In this document: positions 16,590 to 30,500 of the stretch, one piece after another
Numbering within the stretch: the stretch's first letter is position 1
Layout: each line of letters opens with the position of its first letter
NCBI RefSeq assembly: GCF_052324685.1
Contig: NC_135221.1
Span: 21,679,371-21,743,370 of the forward strand
Direction of reading: 5' to 3'
Origin: Brachyhypopomus gauderio
Taxonomy: Eukaryota; Chordata; Actinopteri; Gymnotiformes; Hypopomidae
Length of the DNA stretch: 64,000 bases
Notes under the pieces: generated by a model
Told to the model about the DNA's origin: nothing
What the model saw: only the letters and a program-made list of their open reading frames with translations
Databases searched by the model: none
Position numbers and translations under genes: made by a program

Positions 16590-17148
16590 ATATACAGTCA
16601 TGCAGTACAGTATTCATACCCCTGGCAAATTTTGACTTAATTTAACCAGAAATTATATTTTTGACTGGAAATGACACAGGCATCTCCCAGGAGATAATAC
16701 GATGATGTACAAGAGGCATCATTGTGGGAAAAAATATTTCTCAGCTTTTATTCACATTTGAACAAAAAGTGGCATGTCCCAAATTATTCAAACCCTTCTC
16801 AATAATTAATAGAAAAGCCTTTATTGGCTATTACAGCAATCAAACGCTTCCTGTAATTGCTGACAAGCTTTTTGCATGTCTCCACTGGAATTTTTGTCCA
16901 TTCATCTTTAGTGATCAACTCCAACTCTTTGAGGTTGGAGGGTCTCCTTGCCATCACCCTGATCTTTAGCTCAATTGGATTCAAGTCAGGACTCTGGCTG
17001 GGCCACTGCAAAACATTAATGTTTTTGTCTGCTAACCATTTCTTCACCACTTTGGCTGTGTGTAAAAATATAATTTCTGGTTAAATAAAAGTAAATTTAA
17101 GTCAAAATTTGCCAGGGGTATGAATACTTTTGGGCATGACTGTATATA
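16590..17148 (-). mobile_element. Deleted Tc1/mariner element with long terminal repeats
   Basis: The ends 'acagtcatgc...attcatacccctggcaaat' and 'atttgccaggggtatgaata...gcatgactgt' are inverted copies, both next to TA runs. The minus strand 17050-16799 encodes [30 protein letters not shown], a transposase C-terminus. Nearly all of the N-terminal two thirds is missing. Confidence 0.9.
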
Positions 17149-18149
17149 TAGTTTTCTAGGCCTTCATTTATAGTGCTTGCCTGATGGCAAAGAGAGAAGA
17201 TTGAATATTCCCTTACTTGACTGGTTGAGAGCTATAGTTTGGAGCAGAGTATGCTGGCAATTTTAGAAGTGACCTCTGTATCATAGGAAGTTCAGCACCT
17301 CTATATTTCTATATTTCTATATTCTATATTACATGCTATATTTCCATCTCATCGTTTTATCATGCAAAAGCTAGTGATGCTAACCAGTGTGTTGTACATT
17401 TCCTAATGTCAGGAAGCTACTGAAAGGTTTGACATTCTGTGGTTCACCTTTTACTTTATTGGGAGATGTTTGGCGTGAAGAGGGATCTCCAGTCTGCAGT
17501 CCTCCCGTCTGCAGCTGTTCACCCTCTGTTCTTTGAAGCCACAGCCAAACAGTCACATGTTGCATGTGATCCAAGTGCACCCTCAAGCTTCCAAACACAC
17601 ACACATAAACACACACACAGAAACGTCTTTGTTTATGTTAAAGTGCTCTTAGCTAGTACAGATCATTCAGATCAGTATAAGTGAACAGCATGTTTAAGAC
17701 AAACGAGTGTTTTAAGACCTTGGGCTTAGTGCTGAGTGTCCAATGGTAAAAATGAAAGATGCAAAAAGAAATATCTGCCTTGCAATCTATTGTAAGGTGC
17801 ATGATCACAGTAAATCAAAAACAAAAATACTTAGGGTTATGGTTAACCCTAACCCTGATATGATTGATTAATTATTGATATTTTATCAATTATCAATTAT
17901 TACTAATCGGGTTTCATTTTCCTGTTATATAGTTCCTTTGAAACCTTACCATTTGAATAACACACTTCTTAATTACAATTAAAGAGATCGTGTCTTCAGC
18001 ACAGCAATATTGTGGCATTTTCGAAAGATTTGGCTGTTTCGACAGAAAAGCAAAGTGGCCCAAAAAAGGGGCCGACAACAAAGACAGCACAGGGTTAGGG
18101 TTAGGATCACACTGGCACAGGGAGGGGGAAGCCTGGACCCCAGACGCCT

Positions 18150-18311
18150 AGCAGACGTCCCTCCGGTCCAACCCCCCGCTCCAGTCCTCCTCCCTCTTGT
18201 CCCTAGCAGACGTCCCTCCGGTCCAACCCCCCGCTCCAGTCCTCCTCCCTCTTGTCCCTAGCAGACGTCCCTCCGGTCCAACCCCCCGCTCCAGTCCTCC
18301 TCCCTCTTGTC
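18150..18311 (+). repeat. 55-bp tandem repeat, about 3 copies
   Basis: A GC-rich unit starting agcagacgtccctccggtcc begins at 18150, 18205 and 18260. The copies are identical except that the last is cut short near 18311. The pyrimidine-rich strand is the plus strand. Confidence 0.95.
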
Positions 18312-18675
18312 CTCTCCCTCCCTTTGCCCTCAAAGACAAATAATTCAATTTCTCTCCAAAAACTCAGTATACATGTGGCATTACAAAAATAGCATCACTA
18401 CAGAAACACCAGTAGAGCATGAGTGTAGCATTTACTGAGGTTAGTAGCACTGTAAAACAGGTACTGACACCCTGCAACTACATAATGGAAAACCAGAACT
18501 TTACACGTGGTTACATGATTTATAACACTAATTTCATAGTTACACGGTTATATGTAGTGTAATGTGTTAGCTTGTGTTACAGTGTTACATTTGTTTTGGC
18601 ATTTTGTGAATTATATAATTGTTTCACCCAATGTTGGTAGATGTTGCATGGTACATTACATGGTACATTTTTTCT

Positions 18676-18756
18676 TACACTGAAACTAAAGATAGTATCA
18701 AGCTTTTCTCTCCACCAGAGCTGCTGAAATGTCTTACTATCTTTAGTTTCAGTGTA
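18676..18756. repeat. Perfect 22-bp inverted repeat with a 37-bp loop
   Basis: Positions 18676-18697 (starting tacactgaaactaaa) and 18735-18756 are exact reverse complements. The loop is 37 bp. It could form a strong hairpin as RNA or be a minimal foldback transposon. No flanking duplication is clear. Confidence 0.9.
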
Positions 18757-19044
18757 AAAACGGTTCAGTTGTGTAGTATAGATAGGTGAGGTCAGAGACA
18801 GGTGTCTTGACAAAGTAGCCAACCAGAATTGAGCCCCCACACTGTTCTAGTTCAGGACATTTTTTGACAAAACTACTAATTCAGCTTTTTTTATTGCATG
18901 TTTGTTTGCTGAGCACAGCATTAACCAGTGGCATTTCAGATCATCCACTGTGCTGCATGCTGCATTTCTTAAACCTGCTGCTTTTGTGTGTGAATAGGTT
19001 GCACCATCAAGGCTAAAGATCAGATCAAAGATCACCCTCTACAT

Positions 19045-19310
19045 CAGGGGTGCCCACAAGTTTTCAACTTGCGAGCTACTTATAAGATGACCAAGTCAGA
19101 AAGATCGACCTATTTATTTTTTAGCGCCGTGTGACAATCATTGACATTGGGGGGTGGGGGGGTATGTGTATCGATCGTTGGGGGGGGGGGGGGGAGTGCA
19201 GATGGACGATAGCCTGTCATTCATCCACTACTTTTTAATGTCATGCAATCTACCCACACTTCCTTCGCGACCCACACTTCCGATCGTGATCGACGTAATG
19301 GGCACCCCTG
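19045..19310 (-). mobile_element. hAT-type MITE with perfect 8-bp target duplication
   Basis: Starts caggggtgcccac and ends gggcacccctg, flanked on both sides by ctctacat (19037-19044 and 19311-19318). An 8-bp duplication with CAGGGGT-type ends is the hAT signature. It is 266 bp with no coding capacity. Relative to the copy at 27335-27579 it is inverted: the 'gcgagctacttataagatga' block here appears there as its reverse complement. Confidence 0.93.
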
Positions 19311-19318
19311 CTCTACAT

Positions 19319-22300
19319 GCATGCTGCCTTTGTTGCATTGTTGAACTTTGTGGGCCAGTATGAATCCTGCAACCACAGTGACCCAGCTCCATTTAGAGTG
19401 TCTGGGGTCAGAGGTCAGCCTTAGTGGTAAAGACCTTCCCCCTGCATGAGCTTTTGATTTCCATCACTTCCTGCCTCAAAGCATTACTGTGGAAATGACC
19501 CCATGAGCCTCTCTGTGCCTGTCCATGGTGCAAAGCGGATAACATCTGGAGACTGGCCAGGAGTCCTGCTACAATTTTAGGCTAACGACTTGAGTTTGCT
19601 CCTCATTATTTAAACTAATGTATTGTTTGTTTGTTTATTTCTTTATTTATATAAAAACATTCATTTCATGTATGGCATAATGAATGTCAAGCGTCTTCTC
19701 ATGGACAGTTTACTTGATTGGTTATGAAAACATGCGGAGGAAAACGTTGCATTCAACAAGCATCAAGTTCAAAATTGTTCCTGACGAGTACTGTTAATGT
19801 ATGGAGAGAATACAGCCACATATACATGGCATACATGATTACATTTATCAGCACGAGTGACACAATTTGATGCGTTAGTGTTTTTTACAGCAGTATTGTA
19901 TGTTTTTAAGCAATTCTTATAGGCCAAAAGGTCTAAAGAGCAATTAATTTGTTTGACATTTCCTCTGCCATTTACGTCATGTCCTTTCTGAGGCAAAGCT
20001 TGGATACCGTTCCAGTTGTAATAATTTCCCGTGCAGCACCCAAATATCTCAGCAGTCATTTTGAGTGATAAAGGTACTTTGAACCTGCTTACGTGATAAC
20101 ATTCAAGGCTGTGAGAAAAGGTGCACAATACTGACATTTCAGCATCTGATTACGTGGCCATCACAAATGCTGCCAATTTATTTATTTTTGGCTCCTTGCT
20201 CAAGCCAGTACATGACAGATACAGCTGAGAAATATTTTTGTGTACCATGAGTATTAGAGTTGTAATCATTTTTTATATAGTTAATAGACTTACAAGTAAA
20301 AAAAAAGCCCAATAAAAATAATTAGGATGGCAAAATATTTGACCACTAACATTTGCTGCCTGAGGAGGAACAGTGTTTTTGTCCTCTTTGTATATTTATG
20401 ATGCTTCTGTTTGACATGATGCAAACCTGAACTGGATAGAGAAAGGAACAACCAGTACAAAACAAACAACTGCAGTCAAAATATTATCTAGTCGGAATCT
20501 CCTGGCAAATCACATCAAGCTGTAGAGCATCTCATATCTCAAGTGACACTCAGAAAATGAAACTCTTAATAAGAGAGTTCTTGCACTGTTAATCTATCTG
20601 ATCCATTTTAGCTAAAGCAGTACAGTACAGTGGTATGACTAACACCATAACCACGACCCACACTGTCTGTCCACGTGTGACAAACTGCCTTGACACCCAG
20701 CAGGCCCACACACTTAGACCGATGATCTTTGTGTTGGTTTCACCTCATTAGTAAGGATTCAGTAATACAGCACACACTGTTGAGTGCATGCTTGTCGTCC
20801 CAAAACTCTCACGTTTGAAGAGATGGACCACATTCTCCTCTTAATTTGTAAGTTTAGTTAGGAGAAATATCAATTCTTGGATGAAGTATTCCAAAATTTG
20901 ACTTGTTCTTTATGTAAGCATTAATAATAAATATAGAAAGAATAGTAAGAAGAAATATTCAGTACTAAATAACATTATTCCCTAAACAATTTAATATTTT
21001 ACATGTCATTGACATCGTTTTCAATAAACAATCTATGCCATTTATAGAAAAAGTATATCAGATAACGATTTCTTTAAAAGCTCATTAAACAATCTAGTCA
21101 GTTAAGATTTTTGGCTTGGCCTAACTGGTCAAATCTACTTTTGGTTACAAAAGTAAGTGCTTACAAACTGAATTCTTTTCAAGGGCGATGTGGCCCAGTC
21201 AATAGGACATCAGAAGACAAGCTGCTGAGGCTCAGAAGACTGGAGCCAGATCCAAAGTCCTAAAGATGTAGACCTCAGTCCTCATTCTGGCAGATGAAGT
21301 TCATGAAATTCAGCTCCTGCTAGTCCCACAGTCCCACTGCTAGATGCCACAGTGTCTGTAGTCATGTGGGTGGCCCAGTCCTGCTAATCTGTCATCCTGC
21401 AGAGTTGAGCTCTACTTCTAATACATCTGATCCAGTTAATCAGACTTTCAGCAGCTTCTAATTATAACAGACAGGTGTGTAGATCAGAGGAGGAACTAAA
21501 CTGATGGACTTGAGCACCTGGTTTATGATGATCGCAACTGTCCTGCCGACATCATTAGTACTTAACCTCTGTTAGCATGAAACAAAAATGATGAAATATC
21601 AGAAATTCAAAGAAATGACATTACACAAGACTAGGCAAAGATCTTACAGAAATTATTGTTTAGTGCCATTGTTTTGAAATTCTACTGATATTTCATTAAT
21701 CATTTTCTTCACTCTTTGAAGAAAAGTTATCATTTCTGCTTGTAACTGCTTGGACCCTGAAAGGCTCTTTCAGTAGTGAGGAAAACAATCAAATTTAATG
21801 ACTACAATGTGGACCAGTTTTGCGAATAATCACTGACTATTAAATTCAATAAAAGCATGAATTTATTTAATTCAAAAAATACATTGTAGGTTTACAGCTG
21901 AAGTCTATAGAAACGTCGTATATTTTTTCATTTTTTATTTGCTCAGTTTCTGATTGCCAGACCAGTGTTGGATATTTTTTGGGTGCAAGTGCACTTAACC
22001 TAGCTGCACAGCTTTGCACACACACCACTCATAGTATACTAGCAGCTACGTGTTACTCGCATTGCTTTGGTCCACCAAAGATTTCTTATCTGGAGCAGTG
22101 ACCCTGTTATCAAAGACTAACCAGTAATGTTATCAGGTACAACTCACACCAAATGAGCTATATTCTGTAATATACCCCATATAAAAATACACATGTAAAA
22201 TAAGCTAGACACAAGAAATATAGGTGCACTTATGGGTGCAATTTGGATATTGTGAGGAACTATGGGCATCATGATGTGAGTCTGAGCAGAACTGACCAAA

Positions 22301-25300
22301 AGTCCATTTCTCGGCAGGATTTACCAAATATCTGGAAGAGAAGAAGCCCATCATAGCCAAATCTGGCTCTCGGGCTTTCATAGACTTCTGCTGTTACAAG
22401 CAAATACAAGGAGCTTTGTGGTGAGACTTCAGAACACACTGTGTGCCTGCTGACAGTGTGCACCCTGTGGCCTCTATAAATCGGAACATGTCTTCAGGGT
22501 TGTTCAAATGGATCACAAGGCGAGAGCTCGTGCAATTTCACAGCTTATCACTGTCTCGCTGGTACCATTGTGAACAGCAGGTCTGCAGAAACTCATCAAA
22601 GAGGCACGTTCACGTTTAACGACACCCCAGGGGCAAAGTTACGGTGCTTCGCGTTATCAGCCGTCATCATCATATTCGTTTGTGTCCTGTCAAATATGAA
22701 ATGGAGAGTTCATGGGTCAGAGGGCAGTGGCTTTTGTTTGTGACAGAGATGACTTCAGTTATTATCCAAGTCAAGAGTCTACCCATCCCCTGAGGACATG
22801 GACAGTAGAACTTGGGTTGGTGCCCAGAGGGACACCATTCTGGTAAATAGCAGTGACTTTTATTGTCCATAATAAGGCCTGTATGTTCACGGCTTTCAGC
22901 GAAGGAACAAAAAGTGCACTATATTCCAGTTTAACGGCAGAGACTCATGTGCCTTCCCACATGGAGGCTGACCTATCGAGAACACATGCATCATGACCTG
23001 ACACTAGCGACCTCAGACCCATCCAGTGCCCAGAGCTCATCTGCTTGGTTAAGAAAAACCACAAGTGAAAATGTTCATTTTGTGCATTGTCAGTAAATGT
23101 CCTATAACTGTGCAGTATATACATTGTCTTTCTGTTTTTGTGTAAAATGTAGGACATTTTGTTTGATTTTGGGTCTGTCCAGTTTCCCCGTCATAGTTAC
23201 ATTATAGAAGATGGTTCTACATATAGTATCTACATATTTAAAATATAGATAAGGACTTATGTTCGGTTAAGTTTCACAGTTGACTGATGAGTTCAGTGTA
23301 AAATCAATAATGACTGAACTGAATATTATTGCATGAAATGCATTGGTGTCATTTAACTGCCATTACACATTTGCTCTAATCTCTTGGTGTGATTTCTTTG
23401 TATCCTCAGAGACCGGTTGGCCTTGTTCTGCCCCAGTTTATCTTTCAATAGCACTTAGGTAGCATTTCACCGCCAGGTCAGGCCAGCGTCTAGTGTCCCT
23501 GTTCCCCTGGGATGGTGGTCATTTTACAGATGGTGGGAGACAGGAAGACAGAGCAAGCCTCTACTGAGTGAAGGAAAGTATAGGTTTGTATATTTACGTG
23601 TACTGCCTGGATAAATCTTTCCTACATATATATATTTCCTGGATATATCTTTCCTTTATTGCTGATGTCCATTGCTGTAATCATTTACTCAAATCACTAT
23701 GCATAAATTCAGTTTTTGAATCTTGTCATAACCATTTGATTTGTTCAACTGAATGTATTTCACAAATAAATCATATTAAAGTAGTTAGAATTATTAACTA
23801 GATAAGATGAGTTCCTTGTGATGCTTTCATGGGCAGAACATTCCAGGAAAATGATCTTGCTGGAGATGCTGTTGTTTTTGTCTTCCATCTCACAGAGTGT
23901 CCTTTGTATTGTGGTTTCCCATCACATGATACCTGGTTACTTGTCTTCATAAGGGTTCACAAAGTCTTCTCAGAATACATTTTAAAGCATCTGCCATCTG
24001 CCTGTGTTGCAGAGATGAAATCTAGCATATGCTTTAGTTTTGAGATTGACCTGTACATTGACATTATCTGTACAAAGCATGTTTAATGGTGCCTTAGTTG
24101 AAGCCCCTCTGTATCATTGGTCAAATATGATTGGATGTTTGACCACTCAGTGGATTAGCAGATGAAACATTAGTGGATGTTTTACCACATGAAACTCAGA
24201 TGACATCACCAGGTAATTCAGGTTATCACAACAGTGTAAGAAATATATTAATAATAGAAGTTTGCTCCAAACAGACCTTGAGTTCATAAATTACATCATC
24301 ATGACTTAATGTCTTGATAATTCTGCTAAAGGCACAATTCCTTTTATGGCCCACTGCAGTTAGGCTAAGGAGTGACATTCTAGATTGATCTTTTAATAAA
24401 TCAATTCTTGTGGTGTGTCTGTATGCAGGATAATCTTCTGGTATCATAATAGAAAGGTTAGACCTCATGTGCTGTCCTGAATTTTGTTAATCCTTTGGCC
24501 TCCTTTACACCCCAATATTATTGAACGTCTTCCCCTATGTCACAACAGTTGATAAACAAGTTTAAACAAGTTATTTGTCTTGCATGACACACAATGTTGC
24601 AATAACGTGATTCCTACATTCTGCCTTTTATTTCTAGTGGTTTTTTTTTTAGATTATGGTAACCCTGTATTTAATTATTTAGGTTTTACTGTGACCCATA
24701 TGCTTCTTTTTGTACCCACGTCTGTGTATCTTAATCGTTCTTGTTACAGTTCCTGTACAGCAAGTAGTTACAGTTCCTTTACAGCATGTACAACAAGTTA
24801 CAGTTCCTTTACAACAAGTTACAGTTCCTATACAGCATGTACAACAAGTTACAGTTCCTTTACAACAAGTTACAGTTCCTTTACAGCATGTACAACAAGT
24901 TACAGTTTCTTTACAACAAGTTACAGTTCCTTTACAGCTGCATCTACTGGTTTACTGGACAGGACTTTGTTGTGCTGTCCGTTCAGATCTCATTCAGTGA
25001 TAGTTAAAAAGCGGAAATTTTGATTCAGAATTTCGGACTGCTTGGGCCTGGCATAAAACACTAGTTAACATTTGCATTTTACTCCTTTAATTGTTTCTAT
25101 CTTTATCTTGTGTTGCCTTTTTTTCCCTTTTCTATCGCTTTCAATTGATATTGTGTATAAATACATGGGAAAACCACCACACTGAGCCAAGAACTAGGAA
25201 TTTGTTACAGGAGAACTAGATCAGGTTTGTGAACCGTAAATATTTGCTAAACCGTGATGCTTTCTCATCACATTCCCTGAATCCATTACTGCTGCAGCTG

Positions 25301-27334
25301 GCGTTCAGCTGCTTTAAGCGTAGGACCAAGGGTGAGTTTCATCACTCCTGAAAACTCCCATCAGGGGACACAGAAACCTCTTCACACCAAAAATGAGGAA
25401 TCACAGTAAAAAGCAGATGTCTCTTGACCTCCAGCCTGATGTCCTGTAAAGTTTTGCTTATCTGTTTGCAAAATGTGTGTAGTGCATGGGCGGCTCCTTA
25501 GCGAGAGTGCTGTGGTTTATGATAAACTGCACAAATCTCTCCCAGATGGGCTGTGTTGGCCAGCAGGCGTGTGGGGAGCGGGTGCAACACGTACACCTGA
25601 TCTTAACTGGTGATAAGTACATCGCATTGCCAATTCCCTGTGAAACTGCTAACATTAATCATAACAAAAGAACAAGCAAAAGAACATTTTTTTTTGCATT
25701 TTTTATACGTGTTCTTGTTTGGGAATTCATGTTAGAATTATTGAATGATCTTTCAGAAACCCTCAAAATATGGGAATTGGAATTACTGCCTGCAACTAGA
25801 CCTCGAAGAATTTGAATAGACGTCAGTTAGAAGTTATTTGAATAGAAGTTAGCTCTGACTCATGAAAAAGAACACTGATGCATATTGGAGGGATATTTGC
25901 TATTATAATGTATTTGTCCAGAAGTTTTAAAGATAAGCAGTTACATACAGCTTACATGGATAAGGGACTAAATATTTTCTCAAATGTATACATTCTGTCA
26001 AGATGATAGAAGGACTCTCCTACTTGGTTGAAATCCAACTAATTTTATGTAGCTTTTCCCCACATTTCCCTTTACTCCTGCTGATAATGACACTTTGTTT
26101 GGGATTATAAGGTTAAACCCTAAAGCTGCACAAGCAGGAAACATTTAATAAACATATGATTTTGTCCAAATTTCCTCTTGGCAATTTCACTGCTAAACTG
26201 TCCATTGGTCTAGGTACTGTGTGTTTCCCAACATGTGTTTTTGCCCAACCAAATTGCACATTTTCTAGCTTACCACTGATAAGATGACTGCTGCTGTTAA
26301 ACACTGGGGAAACACATGGGAAATGCAATCACGATAGCCGTGACCAACCATGACCACTGTATTTGTATTAGGACATATTGCAATTACTATTGTACACTTG
26401 CAATGTAATGATTTGCTGAAATGTTGTTTCTTCAAATATATAAAATAATTATCTGATGTTAAATTTCACTCTGTTTTTAAAAAAACATGCTGCATGGTAT
26501 TTTAGTGCTGTGGACGTCTTTAGATGCACCGTATCACACAGATCAAGGTCACTACACACATGCCACTCTGTGTTCCTAATATTCACATCAATAACCTTTG
26601 GCTCCATGTTTCCTGACTTTCTCTGCCTGTTGCTTGGCCCTCCTTTGTGGCCCTGATTTCCTTGCCAATCTGCAGAGCTCCTAGAGTGTGTGGAAGAAAG
26701 GAAGTGTCCGCCTATCCTGATTCACGCTCCTTTCTCTTTCATATTGTTGCCGAATGGGGAAAATGACCCTTCCCTGCCCCTCCTTGATAACCAAGAGGCC
26801 TGTCCAAGTGTTTCTAAACAAACAGCCAGGATGTGTAGAGTTGCGTCATTCTGGGCTTGATCTTAGTGTGGTATTGACATCCGGTTTCCCAGCTTGCCTT
26901 TGGGCGGAGTGCAAGAAAGCCCATGAAAGCCTTTCAAGAGAGCGGCCAGTAGACATCACATGAGCCTTCAATGCACACCAAGGTTCACTCACCATTTCTG
27001 AACCTGCAAACAAAAACCATGTGTACCATACGACATTTTCGGGTTATTGTTTACAGACGTAGCCATAAACTTTGTGTCATCACACAGGTATTCATAGGTT
27101 CACATGGCACACATGCATGCAGGTGTCTTCTGTACAGTATGTGTGAACACCTCTTAAATTTGACATTTCATTCACATTTCACATTGCATCTGTTAACTTT
27201 CTGTATTGTTACTGAAGTGTTATGTGCTCGTTTCTGCCAAATTCTGACAGTGACAGTTTTGAAACCACTGACTGGATATCCAAAAAGATCCCAAATTCTG
27301 GAAAAGTTAAGTACAAATTGAATATACCTTATGG
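19319..27334. other. Intergenic desert between rraga and ednrb2, left part
   Basis: About 8 kb with no convincing gene, RNA gene or transposon other than the repeat at 24745-24942. The longest ORFs (for example 19769-20137 minus and 22670-22870 minus) show no family resemblance or splice context. Regulatory elements of ednrb2 could lie here, but the sequence alone does not reveal them. Confidence 0.45.
24745..24942 (+). repeat. Composite 21/30-bp tandem repeat
   Basis: A 21-bp unit (gttacagttcctttacaaca plus one base) alternates with a 30-bp unit carrying an extra 'gcatgtaca' block, so the composite period is 51 bp, with about four composite copies. Both units are multiples of three, which explains the open frames of repeating Tyr-Ser-Ser-Phe-Thr over it. 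These are unlikely to be genes. Confidence 0.9.
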
Positions 27335-27579
27335 CAGGGGTGCTCATTACGTCGATCGCGAAGGAAGTGTCGGTCGATCGCGAAGGAATGTGCGTAGATC
27401 GCGTCACATAAAATAGTAGTAGATGAATCGCACATCTGCACTGACGGTTGTATTTTGATTGACATTCACGGTAGCCAATCTGCAATCCACTCAACATACG
27501 TTCACCGCCACCCCGGTAGATCTTTCTGACTGGGTCATCTTATAAGTAGCTCGCAAGCTGAAAACTGTGGGCACCCCTG
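27335..27579 (+). mobile_element. hAT-type MITE, second copy, with perfect 8-bp target duplication
   Basis: Starts caggggtgctcat and ends gggcacccctg, flanked by ccttatgg on both sides (27327-27334 and 27580-27587). Same family as 19045-19310, in the opposite orientation. No coding capacity. Confidence 0.93.
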
Positions 27580-27587
27580 CCTTATGG

Positions 27588-30500
27588 TATAGAGTCATAG
27601 TGCAAGATATATAATGCTTTTGATAGGAAAACTTCTAATTAGTTCCAATATTATTTCTGTATTGGGTATGCTGAACAACGAGAAAAGATTAGCAGTGTCA
27701 ACAGGAACTGAAGAGGTGGAGAGGTTGTGCTCTGCTCTGTAAGTGTCCCCTGAACTTTAGAGTGTGATGTAACTGCTTGGGTATTGTATTTGAAACACCA
27801 AATTTCCACATACAGAAATAATCACTACAACCACAGGATTATTGGTTTGAAAAAGCATCAGTCATTAATCCAGTACTCAAGGCCTTCCAGTGCCATTTGT
27901 CCAAAAAGAAAGAAAGAAAGAAAATGGCGTCTGTTGGACGTGGCCTGTTTATTGACTTAAGTGCTGGCTCTGTTTTGTCTGGCAAAATACCTCAGCAGCA
28001 GATTGTTGCTGCCCCAAAAGTTTACTTACTCATGCACTTTTGTACCTAGATTTCTACCACATGGTTTATTTTGAGACCTGCCAAAAGTCTTTCCTGATTG
28101 GTTCAACCAAAATGACTTTAGTATAAATTATTATTTGCATTCACCAAACTTTGGGTATGCTTATAGAAGACAAAACAAGAATATGACTGTTAGAATTTGT
28201 ACATTTGAAAAGAACCTTGATTTACAGTTTTAAGGCAGTTGTCAGTGGTGAGATGCATAGGACGTGTGTATCTGATCATGTCAGTGTTAGACTAGAGGAA
28301 TGGAAACTTGCCAATAAAACAGTTACAAACAAATTATTTCTTGGTCCACTATTGATGCTTGTGGGAATATATAGCTTTTTTTTGCCAGAAACAGTTTATT
28401 CTCAAGAAAGGTGGCAATTTTATCTCTTGGCTTATTAGAACCCCAAAAAGAAAAGTTTGAGGATATTTTTTATCTGGTGTGGTAAATATGCTGTTCATTA
28501 TTTACAACAGGGTGCCTGCTTGATTATAATAACACATTTTAGCTGACTTTATAGTTTATTTCAGTTTTACATACAGTTATATTTGAGTATTGAAGATTTT
28601 ATAAAAAGGTAGACAAACAGAATGAAATGTGCTCCCAAAAGCTCACACTAGGGACAGGAAAGTGACTTTACTCAGGCAGAATATGACTTTGACTTGTAAG
28701 GCAAAAGTTTGTATAACAGTAAAATAATTTCTTCATGAACAATACATCCAGCAAACAAATATATGTTTCAGTTCACAATGAAGCCATAAAATTGGTTTCA
28801 CTATAAATATTTATTAATGTCTATTTTGTTAAACTCTAATTTGTTATTAACTCTAAGAAATGAAAAAGGCCGATTTGGTCAGACATTAAATGAGATATTA
28901 AAGAAGACATTAAAGGAAACATTAAATGCATGCCTGACAAATAGCCTCTTTAAAAGAAGATTTCTAAGATTTTGCTTTTTTAGCAGAAATGAACAAATCC
29001 CCAAAATGTTTCCAAACTGAATGCTGCAATATTTTAAAACTTCAGTATTTACTGAATAAATCACCAAGTTTCAATCTAGTATAAGATGGTGATTCCCACT
29101 CCTGCTGTCTTGTCATAAAATCCTTAATCGACACATAAATATATCAATATATTAATCATTCTTCTATCTTCTAATAAATGCATTAATTGCCCTTCAATTT
29201 ATCCACAAATCATGTTTTGATTAGTGATCTGATGATTAATGATTATGTTTTCAACTTAACTGTCAAGCACATTTGAATGATCTGACAGATCAAGCGAATT
29301 TATTTATCAGCATATTGGTTACAGACTGTTATATACTTGAATATATTTGCATGTACATCTGTGACTTTTAGCAGACTGTTTAATCCAGAGCGGCTTACAG
29401 GAGTGCTTTTTATTGTCTCTATGGAAGTAATCCTTATGTTAATATATTAAGCTTGAGTCAGTTTTCAAAGAAATATATATATATATTTATATCTTGAGGC
29501 ACTTCTGGTGTTTAGGGGACACGGTCTGAAGTAAGCTGCACTTGAAACACATATCATGTGAGATACAGTACATGGTGAGACTGGTGCTTGGTTGGATTTT
29601 GTGCTTTGTAGGTGCATGTCAGGGTTTTAAATTGATTAAACAAAAAGCCAGTGAAGGGATGCAGAAGTTGAAGGACATGTGTACACATAAAACATCCAGG
29701 GCATCATAATTTCACTATGGCCTGGACTCTCACTGTAACAATAATGGCTGATATAAATAAATAGATTGTCTGTTCTGTTTCTGTTATATCAGAAACACAT
29801 AGAAGGATGTAGTGAGAATCAAAATCAACACAAACCAAATACACCTGTTCAGGACTAACCCTAAACGATCCACCATTACCGCGATCAAAACAGCAAGTTA
29901 TTGAGCACGTTTTTTAAGCATACTTCTCTCTGTCTGTGTGGTAAGCTTTCAGATCCTCATATGTAGGACTTATTTTCTTATGCAGTCTGACCTGTAAAAT
30001 AATAATATCGGGTTCAGTGCAAAGTATGTTATTACCTGGTGAGAACCTGCTCCTTGGTCTCCTTGGTGATTTGATCGCTTTGACGTCTGCTACTCAGTTC
30101 CAGTTTCTTGTATTTCAAGCTTTGGCTTCAAAATGTTGCACATTCCCACGATTACGCTGTTCTTTCTCAGCGTCTCCTTAAGAGTCAGTTGCAATCAAAT
30201 GTTACAAACTGTAAAAATAAAAAAATAAATAAAAAAGAAAACAAGAAGCAGGAAATATGTTTGTCTTCTTACCTTGCTGTCATGGCAGATGAGAAAATAT
30301 TTAACTGTCGTGATCTGAGTAATCTACACCATGACGTTTGTTTTTAGGATACACAAACCTATATGGAGAGGAGCAGACACTTGGAATGATGTCCATTTGT
30401 AAGCATACTGCCTCACTGAGAACTGTGAACTAGCACCCTGAAGTCTTTATGAATCCATTTGCTACCATATTATTTTGTGCAGAAATCCACAAGCTCACAG

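Larger units (their letters stand above)
17149..19044. other. Intergenic, small repeats only
   Basis: No gene recognised. It contains a short CA-rich patch near 17600, two telomere-like TTAGGG units near 18090, the 55-bp repeat at 18150-18311 and the inverted repeat at 18676-18756. Confidence 0.4.

Noticed and set aside
17835-18105. Telomere-like TTAGGG / CCCTAA motifs
   Set aside because: Only two or three units at each place; too short to call an interstitial telomere or a fusion point.
19769-20137. 122-aa minus-strand ORF in the intergenic desert
   Set aside because: No recognisable domain, no splice or promoter context; plausible by chance in 8 kb of non-coding DNA.
24580-25023. 147-aa ORF with Tyr-Ser-Ser-Phe-Thr repeats
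   Set aside because: It is produced by the 21/30-bp tandem repeat; three parallel frames are equally open.
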